64,000 nt of DNA from contig NZ_OY762653.1 in the NCBI RefSeq assembly GCF_963666195.1, forward strand, positions 1,054,001 through 1,118,000. The letters are read 5' to 3'. The DNA is from Trichococcus shcherbakoviae. GTDB lineage: Bacteria; Bacillota; Bacilli; Lactobacillales; Aerococcaceae. The notes below the pieces were generated by a model. It saw only the letters and a program-made list of their open reading frames with translations. It did not search any database and was not told the DNA's origin. Every line of letters starts with the position of its first letter. The first letter of the stretch is position 1. A program made the translations under genes and the position numbers. Of the stretch, positions 33,069 through 42,559 are shown piece by piece.

Positions 33069-35792
33069 TCAGTTCCTGACTCGTTTGATGATCAGCTTCG
33101 TCGCTTCCATCAACGCGACAGCGGTCAAGGCAAGTCCTGCCGCCATCCCGAAATGCACCAAACCGAATTCAGCCGGTATCGAGAAGATGCCGCGCACCGC
33201 CGGCAACAAAGTCGCTGCGTAGAGTGTGCTGCAGAACGCTACGGCATAGAGGACATATTTGTTCGCAAAGAAGCCTGCTCCGATGGCCGTCTGGGAATTC
33301 GAACGGGCCGGGAATGTCTGCAAAGTGCGCGCGATGATCAAGGTAGAGAAAGCCATGGCTATGCTCATCTCAGCCGAGTAGCCCCGTCCGATGTATTGAG
33401 AAAGGATTACGGCTGCCCCGATCAGCACCCCTCGGTAGATGACAGAAACGAGCGTATCTCCGGAGAAAATGCCCTCGTTTGGATCCCTTGGTTTGCGGTC
33501 CATCACGTCAGGCTCGCCCTTCTCCATCCCCAAAGCAATTGCCGGAATGGAATCATTGACCAAGTTGATGAACAGCAGTTGCAGGGCTGTGAACGGATTC
33601 ACCCAGTCCATCAGGAGCGCTGCGACGATTGCAATGATTGCCCCCAGATTACCCGAGAAGAGATAAGCGATGGCTTTCTTGATATTGTCATAGACGTTCC
33701 GTCCTACTCCGACCGCGCTGACGATGGAAACGAAATTGTCGTCGGTCAACACCATCGCTGCCGCCTCTTTCGCTACATCAGTTCCGCTACCCATGGCGAT
33801 GCCGATATCCGCCTGCTTCAAAGCCGGCGCATCATTCACCCCATCACCCGTCATTGCGGTGACATGGCCTTTGTTCTGCCATGCGCGGACAATCCGGATC
33901 TTGTTCTCGGGGGATACCCGGGCATAGACGGATACCCGCTCCAGGATGCCATCCAATTCCCGATCGCTGAGGTTGTCTAGTTCCTGGCCAGTCAAAGCGA
34001 GGTCCTCCTCATCCGCAATGCCGATGTCGCGGGCAATTGCGCGCGCCGTTGTTTTGTGGTCGCCGGTGATCATCACGGTCTTGATGCCGGCCTTCTTTGC
34101 TTCCTCAACCGCGGCGTATACCGCTTCGCGTGGCGGATCGATCATCGCCATAAGTCCGACCAGGATCAGATCGTGCTCCACGTTGAAATCGAGCGCCTCT
34201 TTTTCCTCCAGCGGCCCGTAGGCGAAAGCCAACACGCGCAGGGCGCGGCTTGAGAAATATTCGTTCTGTTCCTTGATTTCCCCCAGCAGCTCCTTCGTCA
34301 ACGGCAACACCTCACCGTTGATCAATATTTTGGTGCTGCGCCCAAACACGACATCGGGCCCGCCCTTAGTCAGGAGCAAGCGTTCGCCGTCGATCGTATG
34401 AACCGTTGACATCAGCTTCCGTTCCGAATCGAATGGCAGTTCAGCTTCGCGGGGATAGGCTGCCCGCAGCTCGCCAAACGGTTGGTTCATTTTGTTGCTG
34501 AAGGCGACCATGGCAATTTCCGTGGGATCCCCCAATTCCTGCCCTTCCATGTTGATGCTGGCATCGTTGGCCAAGACAGCGATCTGCATCAATCTCTGTT
34601 CATCAAATGACCACGTCCGCGGCTGATTGTTGAAGGTGCCTGATTGCCCATTCGCCAAATAGTGATCAACGATCGTCATCTTATTCTGCGTCAAAGTTCC
34701 GGTCTTGTCGGTGGCGATGATGCTGGTCGATCCCAATGTTTCCACTGCAGGCAACTTGCGGATGATCGCGTTTTGCTTGGCCATCTTTTTCGTCCCTATC
34801 GAAAGGACGATTGTCACAATCGACTGCAGGGCTTCCGGGATGGCGGCTACAGCCACGGCTACAGCGAACATGAATGCGCTCAACATGCCAGCTCCCATAT
34901 CAGTTGTGCCTTCCCCCAACATGCGTATGAACTGGATACCGAAAATGAGGCCGGAAAGCACCAGAATGCCTACGCCCAATTTTTTGCTGAAATGCTCCAG
35001 ATTCCTTTGCAGCGGCGTTTGCTTTGCCAGCGCATTTTCCAACAGGTTTGCCACTTTACCGATTTCCGTATCATTGGCAATACCCGTTACGAGGAACTCG
35101 CCGCGGCCATACACCGTCAGCGTCCCACTGTGCACCATATTGGAGCGATCCCCTATCGGGACGGCGCCGTTGATATCCTTCACCTCTTTGTCCGCAGGAA
35201 TGGACTCCCCGGTCAGCATCCCTTCATCCACCTTCAGCGAACCAGCTTCAACCAAGCGGCCATCCGCAGGGACATAATCGCCGGCATTCAAGCTGACGAT
35301 ATCGCCGACAACCAATTCTCTTGCCGGAATGGTCAGCCGAGCGCCAGCCCTTTTTACCTTAGCCATCGGAGCGGACAGGCTCTTCAAGGCATCCAGCGAA
35401 CCTTCAGCTTTGCGCGTCTGGATGATGCTGACGACCGCATTGATCATCAGCACAGCAAAGATAATCAAGGATTCCGCTGCATGCCCCATGGCCATCTGAA
35501 TTGCGGCGACAGCCAGCAACACTAGTACCATCGCATCCTTGAACGTCTCAACAAACAACTTCAGAACCGAATCACGTTCCTTCGTCGCTAATTCGTTGAA
35601 TCCACGTTCTGCCTGTCTGGTTTCGACGAACTGCTCATCGAGCCCTTCCCTAGTGCTGCCAGTTTCCGCAAAAATCGTCTCCAAGCTTTTCTGGTATGCC
35701 TCCAAGAAAGTTCCCCCCGGCTTGTTCTTGTGCGGATGACCCGCATTCCGTTTTGCTTCCAGCGTTTTTGTGCCTATTCTTTCGTTTTCCAT
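33069..35792 (-). CDS. P-type cation ATPase, probable Mn2+/Ca2+ exporter (type IIA, LMCA1/YoaB-like)
   Basis: A 907-residue P2A ATPase. The actuator motif is TGES near residue 205, the phosphorylation motif DKTGTLTQNKMT near 365, the nucleotide site KGGPDVVFG, then MITGDHKTTARAIARD and GDGVNDAPALK. Membrane segment 4 has AAIPEALQSIVTIVLSIG and segment 6 NLVNDSIPAIALGMEKGEPD, both as in Listeria LMCA1-type pumps. A hydrophilic N-terminal extension of ~55 residues precedes the usual start region. It is directly preceded by a yybP-ykoY manganese riboswitch, the arrangement known for Lactococcus YoaB, so Mn2+ export is the best guess; Ca2+ remains possible. AGGGGG precedes ATG. Confidence 0.92.
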   Translation of the reverse strand: MENERIGTKTLEAKRNAGHPHKNKPGGTFLEAYQKSLETIFAETGSTREGLDEQFVETRQAERGFNELATKERDSVLKLFVETFKDAMVLVLLAVAAIQMAMGHAAESLIIFAVLMINAVVSIIQTRKAEGSLDALKSLSAPMAKVKRAGARLTIPARELVVGDIVSLNAGDYVPADGRLVEAGSLKVDEGMLTGESIPADKEVKDINGAVPIGDRSNMVHSGTLTVYGRGEFLVTGIANDTEIGKVANLLENALAKQTPLQRNLEHFSKKLGVGILVLSGLIFGIQFIRMLGEGTTDMGAGMLSAFMFAVAVAVAAIPEALQSIVTIVLSIGTKKMAKQNAIIRKLPAVETLGSTSIIATDKTGTLTQNKMTIVDHYLANGQSGTFNNQPRTWSFDEQRLMQIAVLANDASINMEGQELGDPTEIAMVAFSNKMNQPFGELRAAYPREAELPFDSERKLMSTVHTIDGERLLLTKGGPDVVFGRSTKILINGEVLPLTKELLGEIKEQNEYFSSRALRVLAFAYGPLEEKEALDFNVEHDLILVGLMAMIDPPREAVYAAVEEAKKAGIKTVMITGDHKTTARAIARDIGIADEEDLALTGQELDNLSDRELDGILERVSVYARVSPENKIRIVRAWQNKGHVTAMTGDGVNDAPALKQADIGIAMGSGTDVAKEAAAMVLTDDNFVSIVSAVGVGRNVYDNIKKAIAYLFSGNLGAIIAIVAALLMDWVNPFTALQLLFINLVNDSIPAIALGMEKGEPDVMDRKPRDPNEGIFSGDTLVSVIYRGVLIGAAVILSQYIGRGYSAEMSIAMAFSTLIIARTLQTFPARSNSQTAIGAGFFANKYVLYAVAFCSTLYAATLLPAVRGIFSIPAEFGLVHFGMAAGLALTAVALMEATKLIIKRVRN

Positions 35793-35917
35793 TCGTTATC
35801 CCCCTGTTTTAGTCATCTGTTCTCATCTATTTTCATGGTTCACCGTTGTATCGTTTTCCCTATCCTTGCATCACGTTTCTGCCGCTTTCACCCCATTTTT
35901 TCCCGCAATTGAGAAAT

Positions 35918-36066
35918 AAAAAAGAGACTTACGCGCTACCGTTTCTCTCAAGAAACGGTAGGCGTAAGTCTCACTATTTAAGGCAATGCCAGAAGGTCCT
36001 CTCGGATCTACTTATTGTTGGCATTGCCGCAGCTCGGCTGCTAGTTACTCCCCTACGGAAAACTTC
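35918..36066 (-). ncRNA. yybP-ykoY manganese riboswitch
   Basis: On the minus strand the aptamer starts GTAGGGGAGTAACTAGCAGC, has a GGCAATGCC stem and closes with TAGTGAGACTTACGCC. An expression platform follows: GAGACTTACGC and GCGTAAGTCTC flank an inner ACCGTTTCTTGAGAGAAACGGT hairpin, ending in TTTTTT (35972-35918), a strong terminator. Mn2+ binding to this class normally favours read-through, inducing the ATPase. Confidence 0.9.
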
Positions 36067-36082
36067 TATTTAATTCTTTTTT

Positions 36083-36111
36083 ACTATAAACGACAGGTCA
36101 GCAGAAAGCAA
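36083..36111 (-). promoter_or_regulatory. Promoter of the manganese riboswitch
   Basis: On the minus strand TTGCTT (36111-36106), a 17-bp spacer and TATAGT (36088-36083). It lies in the gap after the upstream U32 gene. Confidence 0.65.
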
Positions 36112-36130
36112 ATTTGAAGTCTTCGCTTTT

Positions 36131-37369
36131 TTATTTCTTTTTGCGGATCATATCGAAACGTTCAACGACGAAAGGAACTTTCATCTTCACGGTCATCATG
36201 GCGTTAGGCGCACGGTCGATCGCTTCATCGTGTTCGTTCCAGATAGCTTCCACAGTCAGTATGTTGTGGCGCAATCCCGGCCCGTAGAATTCGATTTCGT
36301 CTCCGACACCGAAATTGTTCCGTTGCTGGATCGTAGCCATCTGCGTTTCCGGATCGTAGGCCATCACTTGGCCGACGAAACCATAGCGCGGAATTTTGCG
36401 GCGTTGGCCGAAGAGTTGTTCATCCTCGGTCGGATCCTTGTAGAAGAAACCGGTAGCCAATTCGCGCTGCGCGACTTTCCACAACTCATCCACCCATTCC
36501 TGCTTCAGTTCATAATGATCGGGATCGGCGCAATAAGCATCCACGGCTTTGCGATAGACATTGACTACAGTCGACACGTAGTGGATCGATTTCATGCGCC
36601 CTTCGATTTTCAGGCTGTCGACGCCGCTCTCGATCAGGTCGGGCAGGTGCTCCAGCATCGACAAGTCGACTGCACTCATGGAGAATTTCTCTTCGATGCC
36701 TTCTTCGCCGGCACCTACAGGGTTCTGTTGTCCCAACAACGGCATATCGAACAAGCCATATTTCCAACGGCAAGACTGCGCGCAGCCTCCGCGGTTGGCA
36801 TCACGGTTCGACATGTGGTTGGACAGGACACAACGGCCCGAATAGGAGATGCACATCGCCCCGTGGACGAAGGCTTCAATTTCGACATCGGTCTTCTCAT
36901 TCATTTCCTGGATTTCTGCCATTGATACTTCACGGGCCAAAACAACGCGTTCCAACCCTTCGCTCGCCCAAAAATTGAGCGTCTGGTAGTTTGTCGCGGA
37001 AGCCTGGGTCGACAAATGGATCGGCAAGCCGGGTGCATCGGTCACGGCAATTTCCATCAACGCGGGATCCGAAATCAGGACCGCATCGATACCGATATCA
37101 CGGATAGTGCGGAAGAATTCACCTGCGCCTTCCTCGTTGCCTTCATGGGTGACCATATTCGCGGCGACATAGATCTTCGAACCGTGGCTATGCGCAAAAG
37201 CGACTGCTTCCGCCATTTCCTCATAGTCGAAGTTGCCTGCGCGGCTGCGCAAGCCGTACGCTTCTCCGCCGATATAGACGGCATCAGCTCCGTAGTGGAT
37301 GGCTGTCTTCAATTTTTCCAATGTTCCGCCCGGGGCCAAGACCTCGGGCTTCTTTGTTATTGTTCGCAT
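36131..37369 (-). CDS. U32-family protein, tRNA hydroxylation TrhP2/YrrO-like
   Basis: A 412-residue U32 protein. EVLAPGGTLEKLKTAIHYGADAVY is the N-terminal barrel and the U32 signature EAFVHGAMCISYSGRCVLS carries the first cysteines; further cysteines follow in GGCAQSCRWKYG. In Bacillus the YrrN/YrrO pair makes 5-hydroxyuridine at tRNA position 34 using prephenate-derived chemistry. This gene follows its partner by 36 bp, in the same order as yrrN-yrrO. ATG at 37369 is preferred over the GTG at 37381, which touches the AGAGA ribosome site. Assignment is by family and gene order. Confidence 0.87.
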   Translation of the reverse strand: MRTITKKPEVLAPGGTLEKLKTAIHYGADAVYIGGEAYGLRSRAGNFDYEEMAEAVAFAHSHGSKIYVAANMVTHEGNEEGAGEFFRTIRDIGIDAVLISDPALMEIAVTDAPGLPIHLSTQASATNYQTLNFWASEGLERVVLAREVSMAEIQEMNEKTDVEIEAFVHGAMCISYSGRCVLSNHMSNRDANRGGCAQSCRWKYGLFDMPLLGQQNPVGAGEEGIEEKFSMSAVDLSMLEHLPDLIESGVDSLKIEGRMKSIHYVSTVVNVYRKAVDAYCADPDHYELKQEWVDELWKVAQRELATGFFYKDPTEDEQLFGQRRKIPRYGFVGQVMAYDPETQMATIQQRNNFGVGDEIEFYGPGLRHNILTVEAIWNEHDEAIDRAPNAMMTVKMKVPFVVERFDMIRKKK

Positions 37370-37405
37370 GTGTGTATACACTCTCTTTCTTTCAGTATCA
37401 AAGTA

Positions 37406-38329
37406 TCAGACGACTTCGTTCGGATCCTTGGAATAGAACCCGGAATCCAGCTCACGGTTGGCGGGATGCAAAGCGTGCAATTCGGCATCCAAACGTTCAG
37501 CCAATTCCTCCGTCCATTTTCCTTCCGCAAGGGCTTCACGCGCCTCCACGAACAGTTTCGCGATTGCGACAAAATTCTCGCCTAGGGTGAACAATCCATC
37601 CAGCATCCATTGCGATACGCCAATAGCAGTCAGTTCGCCCAGATGAGGCATCAGATCAAGGTCATTGTTGGCGAAGATGTGCGTTCCGTTGCGGTCCTGA
37701 TAGATGGAATAATGGGAATCCACTTTTTTAGGCTCGGAAATGAACAACCCGCGCTCTTTGTTCACAGCTTCCTCTTTCTCGATGAAATTGAAATAATTTT
37801 CAAGCAGGTTGCGTTTCGATTGATGGATGCAAGTGGCACCGTACACCAACACTTCGACCGGCACCAAAGCGCCCGGAATCAACTTCTTCATTTCCTCGAA
37901 AGGCACTTCACGGGCCAGCACGGAACCGACCGCTCCCCTTTTCGCCCAGAAATTTATCTGTCCGCTTGAAGTCACCATGACTTGTGCGTCATAACGGTAA
38001 GGGATGAACAAATCCTGTTCCCGCATGACCTGCACTACGCCAGGGTCGCCCAACGTGATGCTGTCGACTTCCGCTTCACGTAGGAAAGCCAGATATTCGG
38101 CCACTTGATTGATCCGATCGTTATGGAAGATCGCGTTCACCGCGGCACTGACTTGCGCGCCTTTCGCGTGCGCATAGGCAATGACCTCACGCTGTTCCTC
38201 TCTGGTGAAGGAATACGGCAAACGAAGGCCGTACTCATCCTCTCCTATATATAGTATATCTACACCGCAATCCACCAATTCCTTGGCTTGCGCTACTGAC
38301 TCGGCTGTTGCAATCAGCTCGATCATCAT
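37406..38329 (-). CDS. U32-family protein, TrhP1/YrrN-like
   Basis: A 307-residue partner of the U32 gene downstream. The barrel starts IELIATAESVAQAKELVDCG. The position of the U32 signature reads EVLVYGATCIHQSKRNLLEN, so only one of the signature cysteines remains, consistent with YrrN-type subunits that lack the complete cluster. GGGAGG precedes the double ATG at 38329. It leads a two-gene operon with the cysteine-complete protein. Expected role: tRNA wobble uridine hydroxylation together with that partner. Confidence 0.85.
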   Translation of the reverse strand: MMIELIATAESVAQAKELVDCGVDILYIGEDEYGLRLPYSFTREEQREVIAYAHAKGAQVSAAVNAIFHNDRINQVAEYLAFLREAEVDSITLGDPGVVQVMREQDLFIPYRYDAQVMVTSSGQINFWAKRGAVGSVLAREVPFEEMKKLIPGALVPVEVLVYGATCIHQSKRNLLENYFNFIEKEEAVNKERGLFISEPKKVDSHYSIYQDRNGTHIFANNDLDLMPHLGELTAIGVSQWMLDGLFTLGENFVAIAKLFVEAREALAEGKWTEELAERLDAELHALHPANRELDSGFYSKDPNEVV

Positions 38330-38574
38330 ACATTCCTCCCTTATTCGAGTTCCTTGATAAGATTATCACATTACTTATAAAAAGTGAATGACTGTTTTCC
38401 CTAAGTTTTCAGAAAATTGTTGTGCAGAATAGTCACGGCTTGTTAAGGCAATCATTAGATTCCGCCTTGGATAAAGCTATATCAGGCTCCCCGTATTCTT
38501 TCACGCACCAAGAATGGTATAATATCAATTGTGAAAATGGAATGACATCCACCAACCATCAGGAGGAATATTCA

Positions 38575-40122
38575 ATGAAAAAACTTGTCAACAGCCAACA
38601 GATGAAAAAAATCGACGCCTTTACGATCGATGAGATCGGCATCCCAGCCATGGTGCTGATGGAAAATGCAGCGAATCAGGTCGTCACAGCCATGGAAGAA
38701 CGCATCTCAAGAGAGGACATCATCCTCGTGATCTGCGGTTCAGGCAACAACGGCGGCGACGGAATGGCGGCAGCCCGCATTTTGTTGAACCACGGCTTCC
38801 AAGTGGATGTATTCCTGATCGGCGAACGCAAAAAATTGTCCGCTGAGTCCAAAAAACAACTAGACATCATCGAAAACTTGGAAATGGTCATCTGGGATGA
38901 CGTCAGCGAAATCAATTTCAAAGGCTACACTGTCTTGGTCGATGCTATTTTCGGCATCGGATTGGATAGGCCCGCAGAAGGGAAATACGCGGAGACGATC
39001 CAACTCATGAACGAGTTCCACGGATACGTCTTTGCCGTCGACATCCCATCCGGCATCTCGGCCGACAATGGACAAGTGCTGGGCACCGCTGTCCGGGCGG
39101 ATGTGACCATCACTTTCGGGATCGAAAAAATCGGCCAGCTGCTTTACCCCGGTTCTTTGCACACCGGAAAACTGATTGTCAGTGATATCGGTTTCCCGCC
39201 GAGCGCCATGGATGTCATTTCTTCGAATGTGCTGTTTTATGAAGAGAGCGATCTTTTTTCGCTTCCGAGACGCGCGGCCTATTCGAACAAAGGTACTTAC
39301 GGCCGGGTCGTGATCATCGCCGGATCCGCAAACATGTGCGGGGCTGCCTTCCTTTCGGCAAAAGCTGCCTATCGTACGGGCGCCGGGCTGGTCCAGATTG
39401 TCACTCCGGATGAAAACCGCGCCATCCTTCAGATGCAACTGCCTGAAGCCATCCTGACAACTTACCAGCCGGACGGGTTGGATAAGGAGAGTGAGCGCCT
39501 GAAAATCATCACGGCGGTTTCCTGCGCCGATGCGATTGTTGTCGGGCCAGGAATCGGGAAGTCCGATGCCGCCCGCACAGTGGTCGATCTGGTTCTCAAA
39601 AACAGCCAGATACCTCTGATCCTCGATGCGGATGCCTTGAATATCCTTTCCGATCGTTTCAACGAAGCGGCGTTGGCGGGTAACGATTCCCGTGCCCGCA
39701 TCAGCGCAGTAGCGCAGACCGTTCCGGAGGGAAGCATCCTTACCCCTCATTTGAAGGAACTGGCGCGTCTTTTGGATAAGGATCTGGCGGATATAAAAGC
39801 GGATCTTCTGGGGACTGCAGATTTTTGCACGGCTGATTCGGATCTGACTTTTGTCATGAAGGATGCCCGGACTGTCGTAGCCCACCAGGATGAACGTTTC
39901 ATCAACGCTACCGGCAACAACGGCATGGCGACTGGCGGTTCAGGCGATGTCCTCACCGGCATCATCGCCGGCTTGTTGGCTCAAGGCTCGACCCCTTCCG
40001 AGGCGGCCAAACTGGGCGTCTACATCCACGGTTTGGCGGGCGATATCACCGCCCAGGAAAAATCCGAATACAGCTTGATGGCTTCTGATCTTATCGAAGC
40101 TTTGCCAGCGGTATTGCGCTGA
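38575..40122 (+). CDS. nnr: Bifunctional NAD(P)H-hydrate epimerase / ADP-dependent dehydratase
   Basis: A 515-residue two-domain repair enzyme for hydrated NADH and NADPH. Residues 1-~215 are the YjeF_N epimerase (MVLMENAANQVV, GSGNNGGDGMAAARIL). Residues ~225-510 are the ribokinase-like dehydratase (GTYGRVVIIAGSANMCGAA, NNGMATGGSGDVLTGIIAG). Length and order match E. coli Nnr. AGGAGG lies 8 nt before ATG at 38575; the in-frame upstream extension has no ribosome site. Monocistronic, with a strong terminator. It keeps the nicotinamide pool usable. Confidence 0.95.
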   Translation: MKKLVNSQQMKKIDAFTIDEIGIPAMVLMENAANQVVTAMEERISREDIILVICGSGNNGGDGMAAARILLNHGFQVDVFLIGERKKLSAESKKQLDIIENLEMVIWDDVSEINFKGYTVLVDAIFGIGLDRPAEGKYAETIQLMNEFHGYVFAVDIPSGISADNGQVLGTAVRADVTITFGIEKIGQLLYPGSLHTGKLIVSDIGFPPSAMDVISSNVLFYEESDLFSLPRRAAYSNKGTYGRVVIIAGSANMCGAAFLSAKAAYRTGAGLVQIVTPDENRAILQMQLPEAILTTYQPDGLDKESERLKIITAVSCADAIVVGPGIGKSDAARTVVDLVLKNSQIPLILDADALNILSDRFNEAALAGNDSRARISAVAQTVPEGSILTPHLKELARLLDKDLADIKADLLGTADFCTADSDLTFVMKDARTVVAHQDERFINATGNNGMATGGSGDVLTGIIAGLLAQGSTPSEAAKLGVYIHGLAGDITAQEKSEYSLMASDLIEALPAVLR

Positions 40123-40145
40123 TTATTTAATGCGAAATAAACGAA

Positions 40146-40194
40146 ACGCCCAAGGATCCCGGCAGTCTGCTGCCGGGATCCTTGGGCGTTGTTG
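40146..40194. terminator. Strong bidirectional hairpin after nnr
   Basis: AACGCCCAAGGATCCCGGCAG and its complement form a 21-bp perfect stem around TCTG. The T-run is short (TTGTTTGG). Confidence 0.8.
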
Positions 40195-40262
40195 TTTGGA
40201 GCAATGTGTGGGTGCTTCCAGGTGCGGCGGCCTGAGAAGATCATTCCCCCCAAGCTGCTCAG

Positions 40263-40402
40263 CTCCGGCGGGCAATCTGTTGGCCGGAGGAGACTTATTT
40301 CCAGAATGCCGAACTCCGGCGAAGCCGCGTGGACCGGAGGTGACATTTTGGTGGGATTCTCTTCTCCGGCGTAAGTTCTCCTCACCGGAGGAGAACCCGA
40401 TT
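40263..40402. repeat. Palindrome array, ~51-bp period (CTCCGG family)
   Basis: Units start at 40263, 40314 and 40364 (spacing 51 and 50). Each is a 27-31-nt hairpin CTCCGG...CCGGAG; linkers are unrelated to each other. It lies between convergent genes and immediately past the stop of the adenosyltransferase gene, so it may form that transcript's 3' end. Confidence 0.88.
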
Positions 40403-40416
40403 CTTGGCTTCCTCTA

Positions 40417-41022
40417 TTATTCCGGTTTCGCCTTGGAACTGTCCTTATCTCCGGAAATGCGGAACACTTTTTCGCTGCGCTCGTACGGCACGTCAGGAAC
40501 GCCTTTGCGGGCATTGGCGACCCGGGCCACGACAAACAGATAGTCAGAAAGCCGGTTGATGAACTTCAGGACGAACGGATTCACTTCTTCCGGCTCTTGC
40601 TCCATGAAGGTGACGATCCGGCGTTCCGCGTCGCGGGTCGTCGTCCGCAAAATGTGGAACCAGCTTGCCAGTTCCGTTCCGCCCGGTATGATGAAGTACT
40701 GGGTCTCCTCTGGTTCTTCGCTGTAGCCATCGATTTTCTTCTCCAACCAGTCGATGTGATCTTGGGTGAGCTTGTACTCCCGGTGCCCTTTAGGGATCGA
40801 CAGATCTGAGGAACAATCGAACAGGAACTGTTGGATGAGCGCCATGTCCTCCTGGATGTCCTCGCCACAATCATTTTTCGTGCGGACAAGGCCGAACCAT
40901 GAATTCAGACTATCGAGCGCGCCGAAAGCTTCGATCCTCTCGGCATTTTTCGGAAGAGCTTTCCCACCTCCGATGCGTGTGTTGCCTTTATCGCCGGTCC
41001 GTGTATAGATGCTGTATTTCAT
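40417..41022 (-). CDS. PduO-type ATP:cob(I)alamin adenosyltransferase
   Basis: A 201-residue protein that attaches the adenosyl group of ATP to reduced corrinoids. The N-terminal YTRTGDKGNTRIGGGKAL is the ATP-binding signature; ILRTTTRDAERRIVTF and FINRLSDYLFVVARVAN carry the conserved Arg/Glu/Asp residues of the five-helix bundle. The C-terminus extends slightly past the core (SGDKDSSKAKPE). AGGAGG lies 10 nt before ATG. No cobalamin synthesis or B12-dependent gene is in the window, so it probably serves imported corrinoid. Confidence 0.92.
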   Translation of the reverse strand: MKYSIYTRTGDKGNTRIGGGKALPKNAERIEAFGALDSLNSWFGLVRTKNDCGEDIQEDMALIQQFLFDCSSDLSIPKGHREYKLTQDHIDWLEKKIDGYSEEPEETQYFIIPGGTELASWFHILRTTTRDAERRIVTFMEQEPEEVNPFVLKFINRLSDYLFVVARVANARKGVPDVPYERSEKVFRISGDKDSSKAKPE

Positions 41023-41235
41023 TTGTTGCCGTCCTCCTCTGGTGTTGCTTTTTGTTCTGTCATTTTAACACATTTCATTCCGGGACCCCTCAAACGAGCA
41101 ATCGTACGACAGAATTTCCCGGAAATAGGACCTTTGCAGTATGGCTTTCAAAGGGAACTCTGGTAAACTAAAAATAGAAACCCGCTATGCCGCTATACGG
41201 GCCAAATCCGGCTACGGCGTAAGAAAGGACAGCAT

Positions 41236-42516
41236 ATGCAAAAGAAAGAAACGAAAATAACAATACCCGAAGATACGCGCCTCATCTCCTTTTTGGGCGG
41301 CAAGACAATCATCTATATCCTGTCCACCCTGATTCTGATCGGCGTGCTCATCTTTACGATGGATACCATTTCATTCATTTTCAAACCGTTGCAGGTCATT
41401 TTTTCGACCATCGTGGCACCCGTGATTTTAGCAATCGTCTTCTATTATATATTCAATCCGATGGTGTCCTTCCTTGAAAGAAGGAAAATCAACCGGGGAA
41501 TGGCGACCTCTATCGTCTTTGTACTCTTCATTTTGATGCTGGTCTATGGGCTTGTCCTTTTGGTTCCTATTCTGTCCAGCCAACTCACCAATTTGGTCAA
41601 TGAATTTCCTACCTACATTGAACAGATGAATGCCTATTTTGACAATCTGCTCGCGAACAGTACCTTCAAGGACTACTATGAGCAAGCGCAAACTTGGTTG
41701 GACAGCACAGTGGGCAGTATCCCTGAGATGATTCTGGCCTGGATCGGCAACTCGAGCGAAAAAATCATGAACATCTTTTCCACCATTTCCAGCGTAGTGG
41801 TCGTAACAGTCACTTTCCCGGTCATCCTTTTCTTCATGCTGAAGGACCAAGGAAAGTTCCAACCTTTTGTCATGAAGAACATCCCGCCTGTTTTCCGCGC
41901 TGATATCGAAAAGATATCCAGACAGATGTCGCTTCAGGTCGGTTCCTATGTTCAAGGCCAGCTGCTCGTTGCCTTGAGTCTGGGTGCCTTGCTGATAGTC
42001 GGTTATTTGATCATCGGTTTGGAATATGCATTCGTTCTCGCCTTGATTGCTACCTTTACGGCGGTCATCCCTTTCATCGGAGCGACCATCGGGGTCATCC
42101 CGGCCTTGTTCGTCGCTGCCTTCACGTCTCCGGCCATGCTCCTGAAAATGGCCGTCGTCTGGGCTTTGGCGCAATTCATCCAAGGCAACATCATCGAACC
42201 TAGCATCATGGGCCGAAATTTGAAGATGCATCCGCTGACGATCATCATCGTTTTGCTGATCATGGGAAATCTGCTTGGCTTTATCGGAATGATCTTAGGT
42301 GTGCCGCTCTTCGCGATGCTGAAGATCCTGCTCGAACATGTACTCGAAAAATTCAAGCTGCGTTACAATCGTTATTTTGGCGAAGTGGCCGGTCCATTCG
42401 AGCTGGACGAGGAAGAGCCTGTCTTGGTGAACGGCTCCACCCCCGTCAAGGATTTCGCGACTGTGGATGTTGCCCGGGATACTCCCGAGAACGTTAACGA
42501 TACTGAAGAAGAATAA
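41236..42516 (+). CDS. AI-2E family transporter (PerM/YtvI-like)
   Basis: A 426-residue membrane protein with about eight segments in the family pattern: two near the N-terminus, a soluble alpha-helical domain (residues ~110-190), then the C-terminal block with PFIGATIGVIPALFVA and GNIIEPSIMGRNLKMHPLTI. The family was named after E. coli TqsA, but members also include ion antiporters, so transport of autoinducer is not implied. The acidic tail (FELDEEEP...NDTEEE) is cytosolic. AAAGGA lies upstream of ATG. Single gene with terminator. Confidence 0.88.
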   Translation: MQKKETKITIPEDTRLISFLGGKTIIYILSTLILIGVLIFTMDTISFIFKPLQVIFSTIVAPVILAIVFYYIFNPMVSFLERRKINRGMATSIVFVLFILMLVYGLVLLVPILSSQLTNLVNEFPTYIEQMNAYFDNLLANSTFKDYYEQAQTWLDSTVGSIPEMILAWIGNSSEKIMNIFSTISSVVVVTVTFPVILFFMLKDQGKFQPFVMKNIPPVFRADIEKISRQMSLQVGSYVQGQLLVALSLGALLIVGYLIIGLEYAFVLALIATFTAVIPFIGATIGVIPALFVAAFTSPAMLLKMAVVWALAQFIQGNIIEPSIMGRNLKMHPLTIIIVLLIMGNLLGFIGMILGVPLFAMLKILLEHVLEKFKLRYNRYFGEVAGPFELDEEEPVLVNGSTPVKDFATVDVARDTPENVNDTEEE

Positions 42517-42518
42517 CA

Positions 42519-42557
42519 GAAAAAGGTTCGTGGCCCTTGCGGGGTCACGAACCTTTT
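42519..42557. terminator. Bidirectional terminator
   Basis: AAAAAGGTTCGTGGCCC and GGGTCACGAACCTTTTT pair around TTGCG, between convergent genes. Confidence 0.92.
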
Positions 42558-42559
42558 TG

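Noticed and set aside
34644-35525. 293-codon plus-strand frame
   Set aside because: Antisense of the P-type ATPase gene, which has full family motifs.
38860-39885. 341-codon minus-strand frame
   Set aside because: Antisense of nnr; no family signature or ribosome site.
40020-40543. Frames across the CTCCGG array
   Set aside because: Repeat-derived and antisense to nnr or the adenosyltransferase gene.
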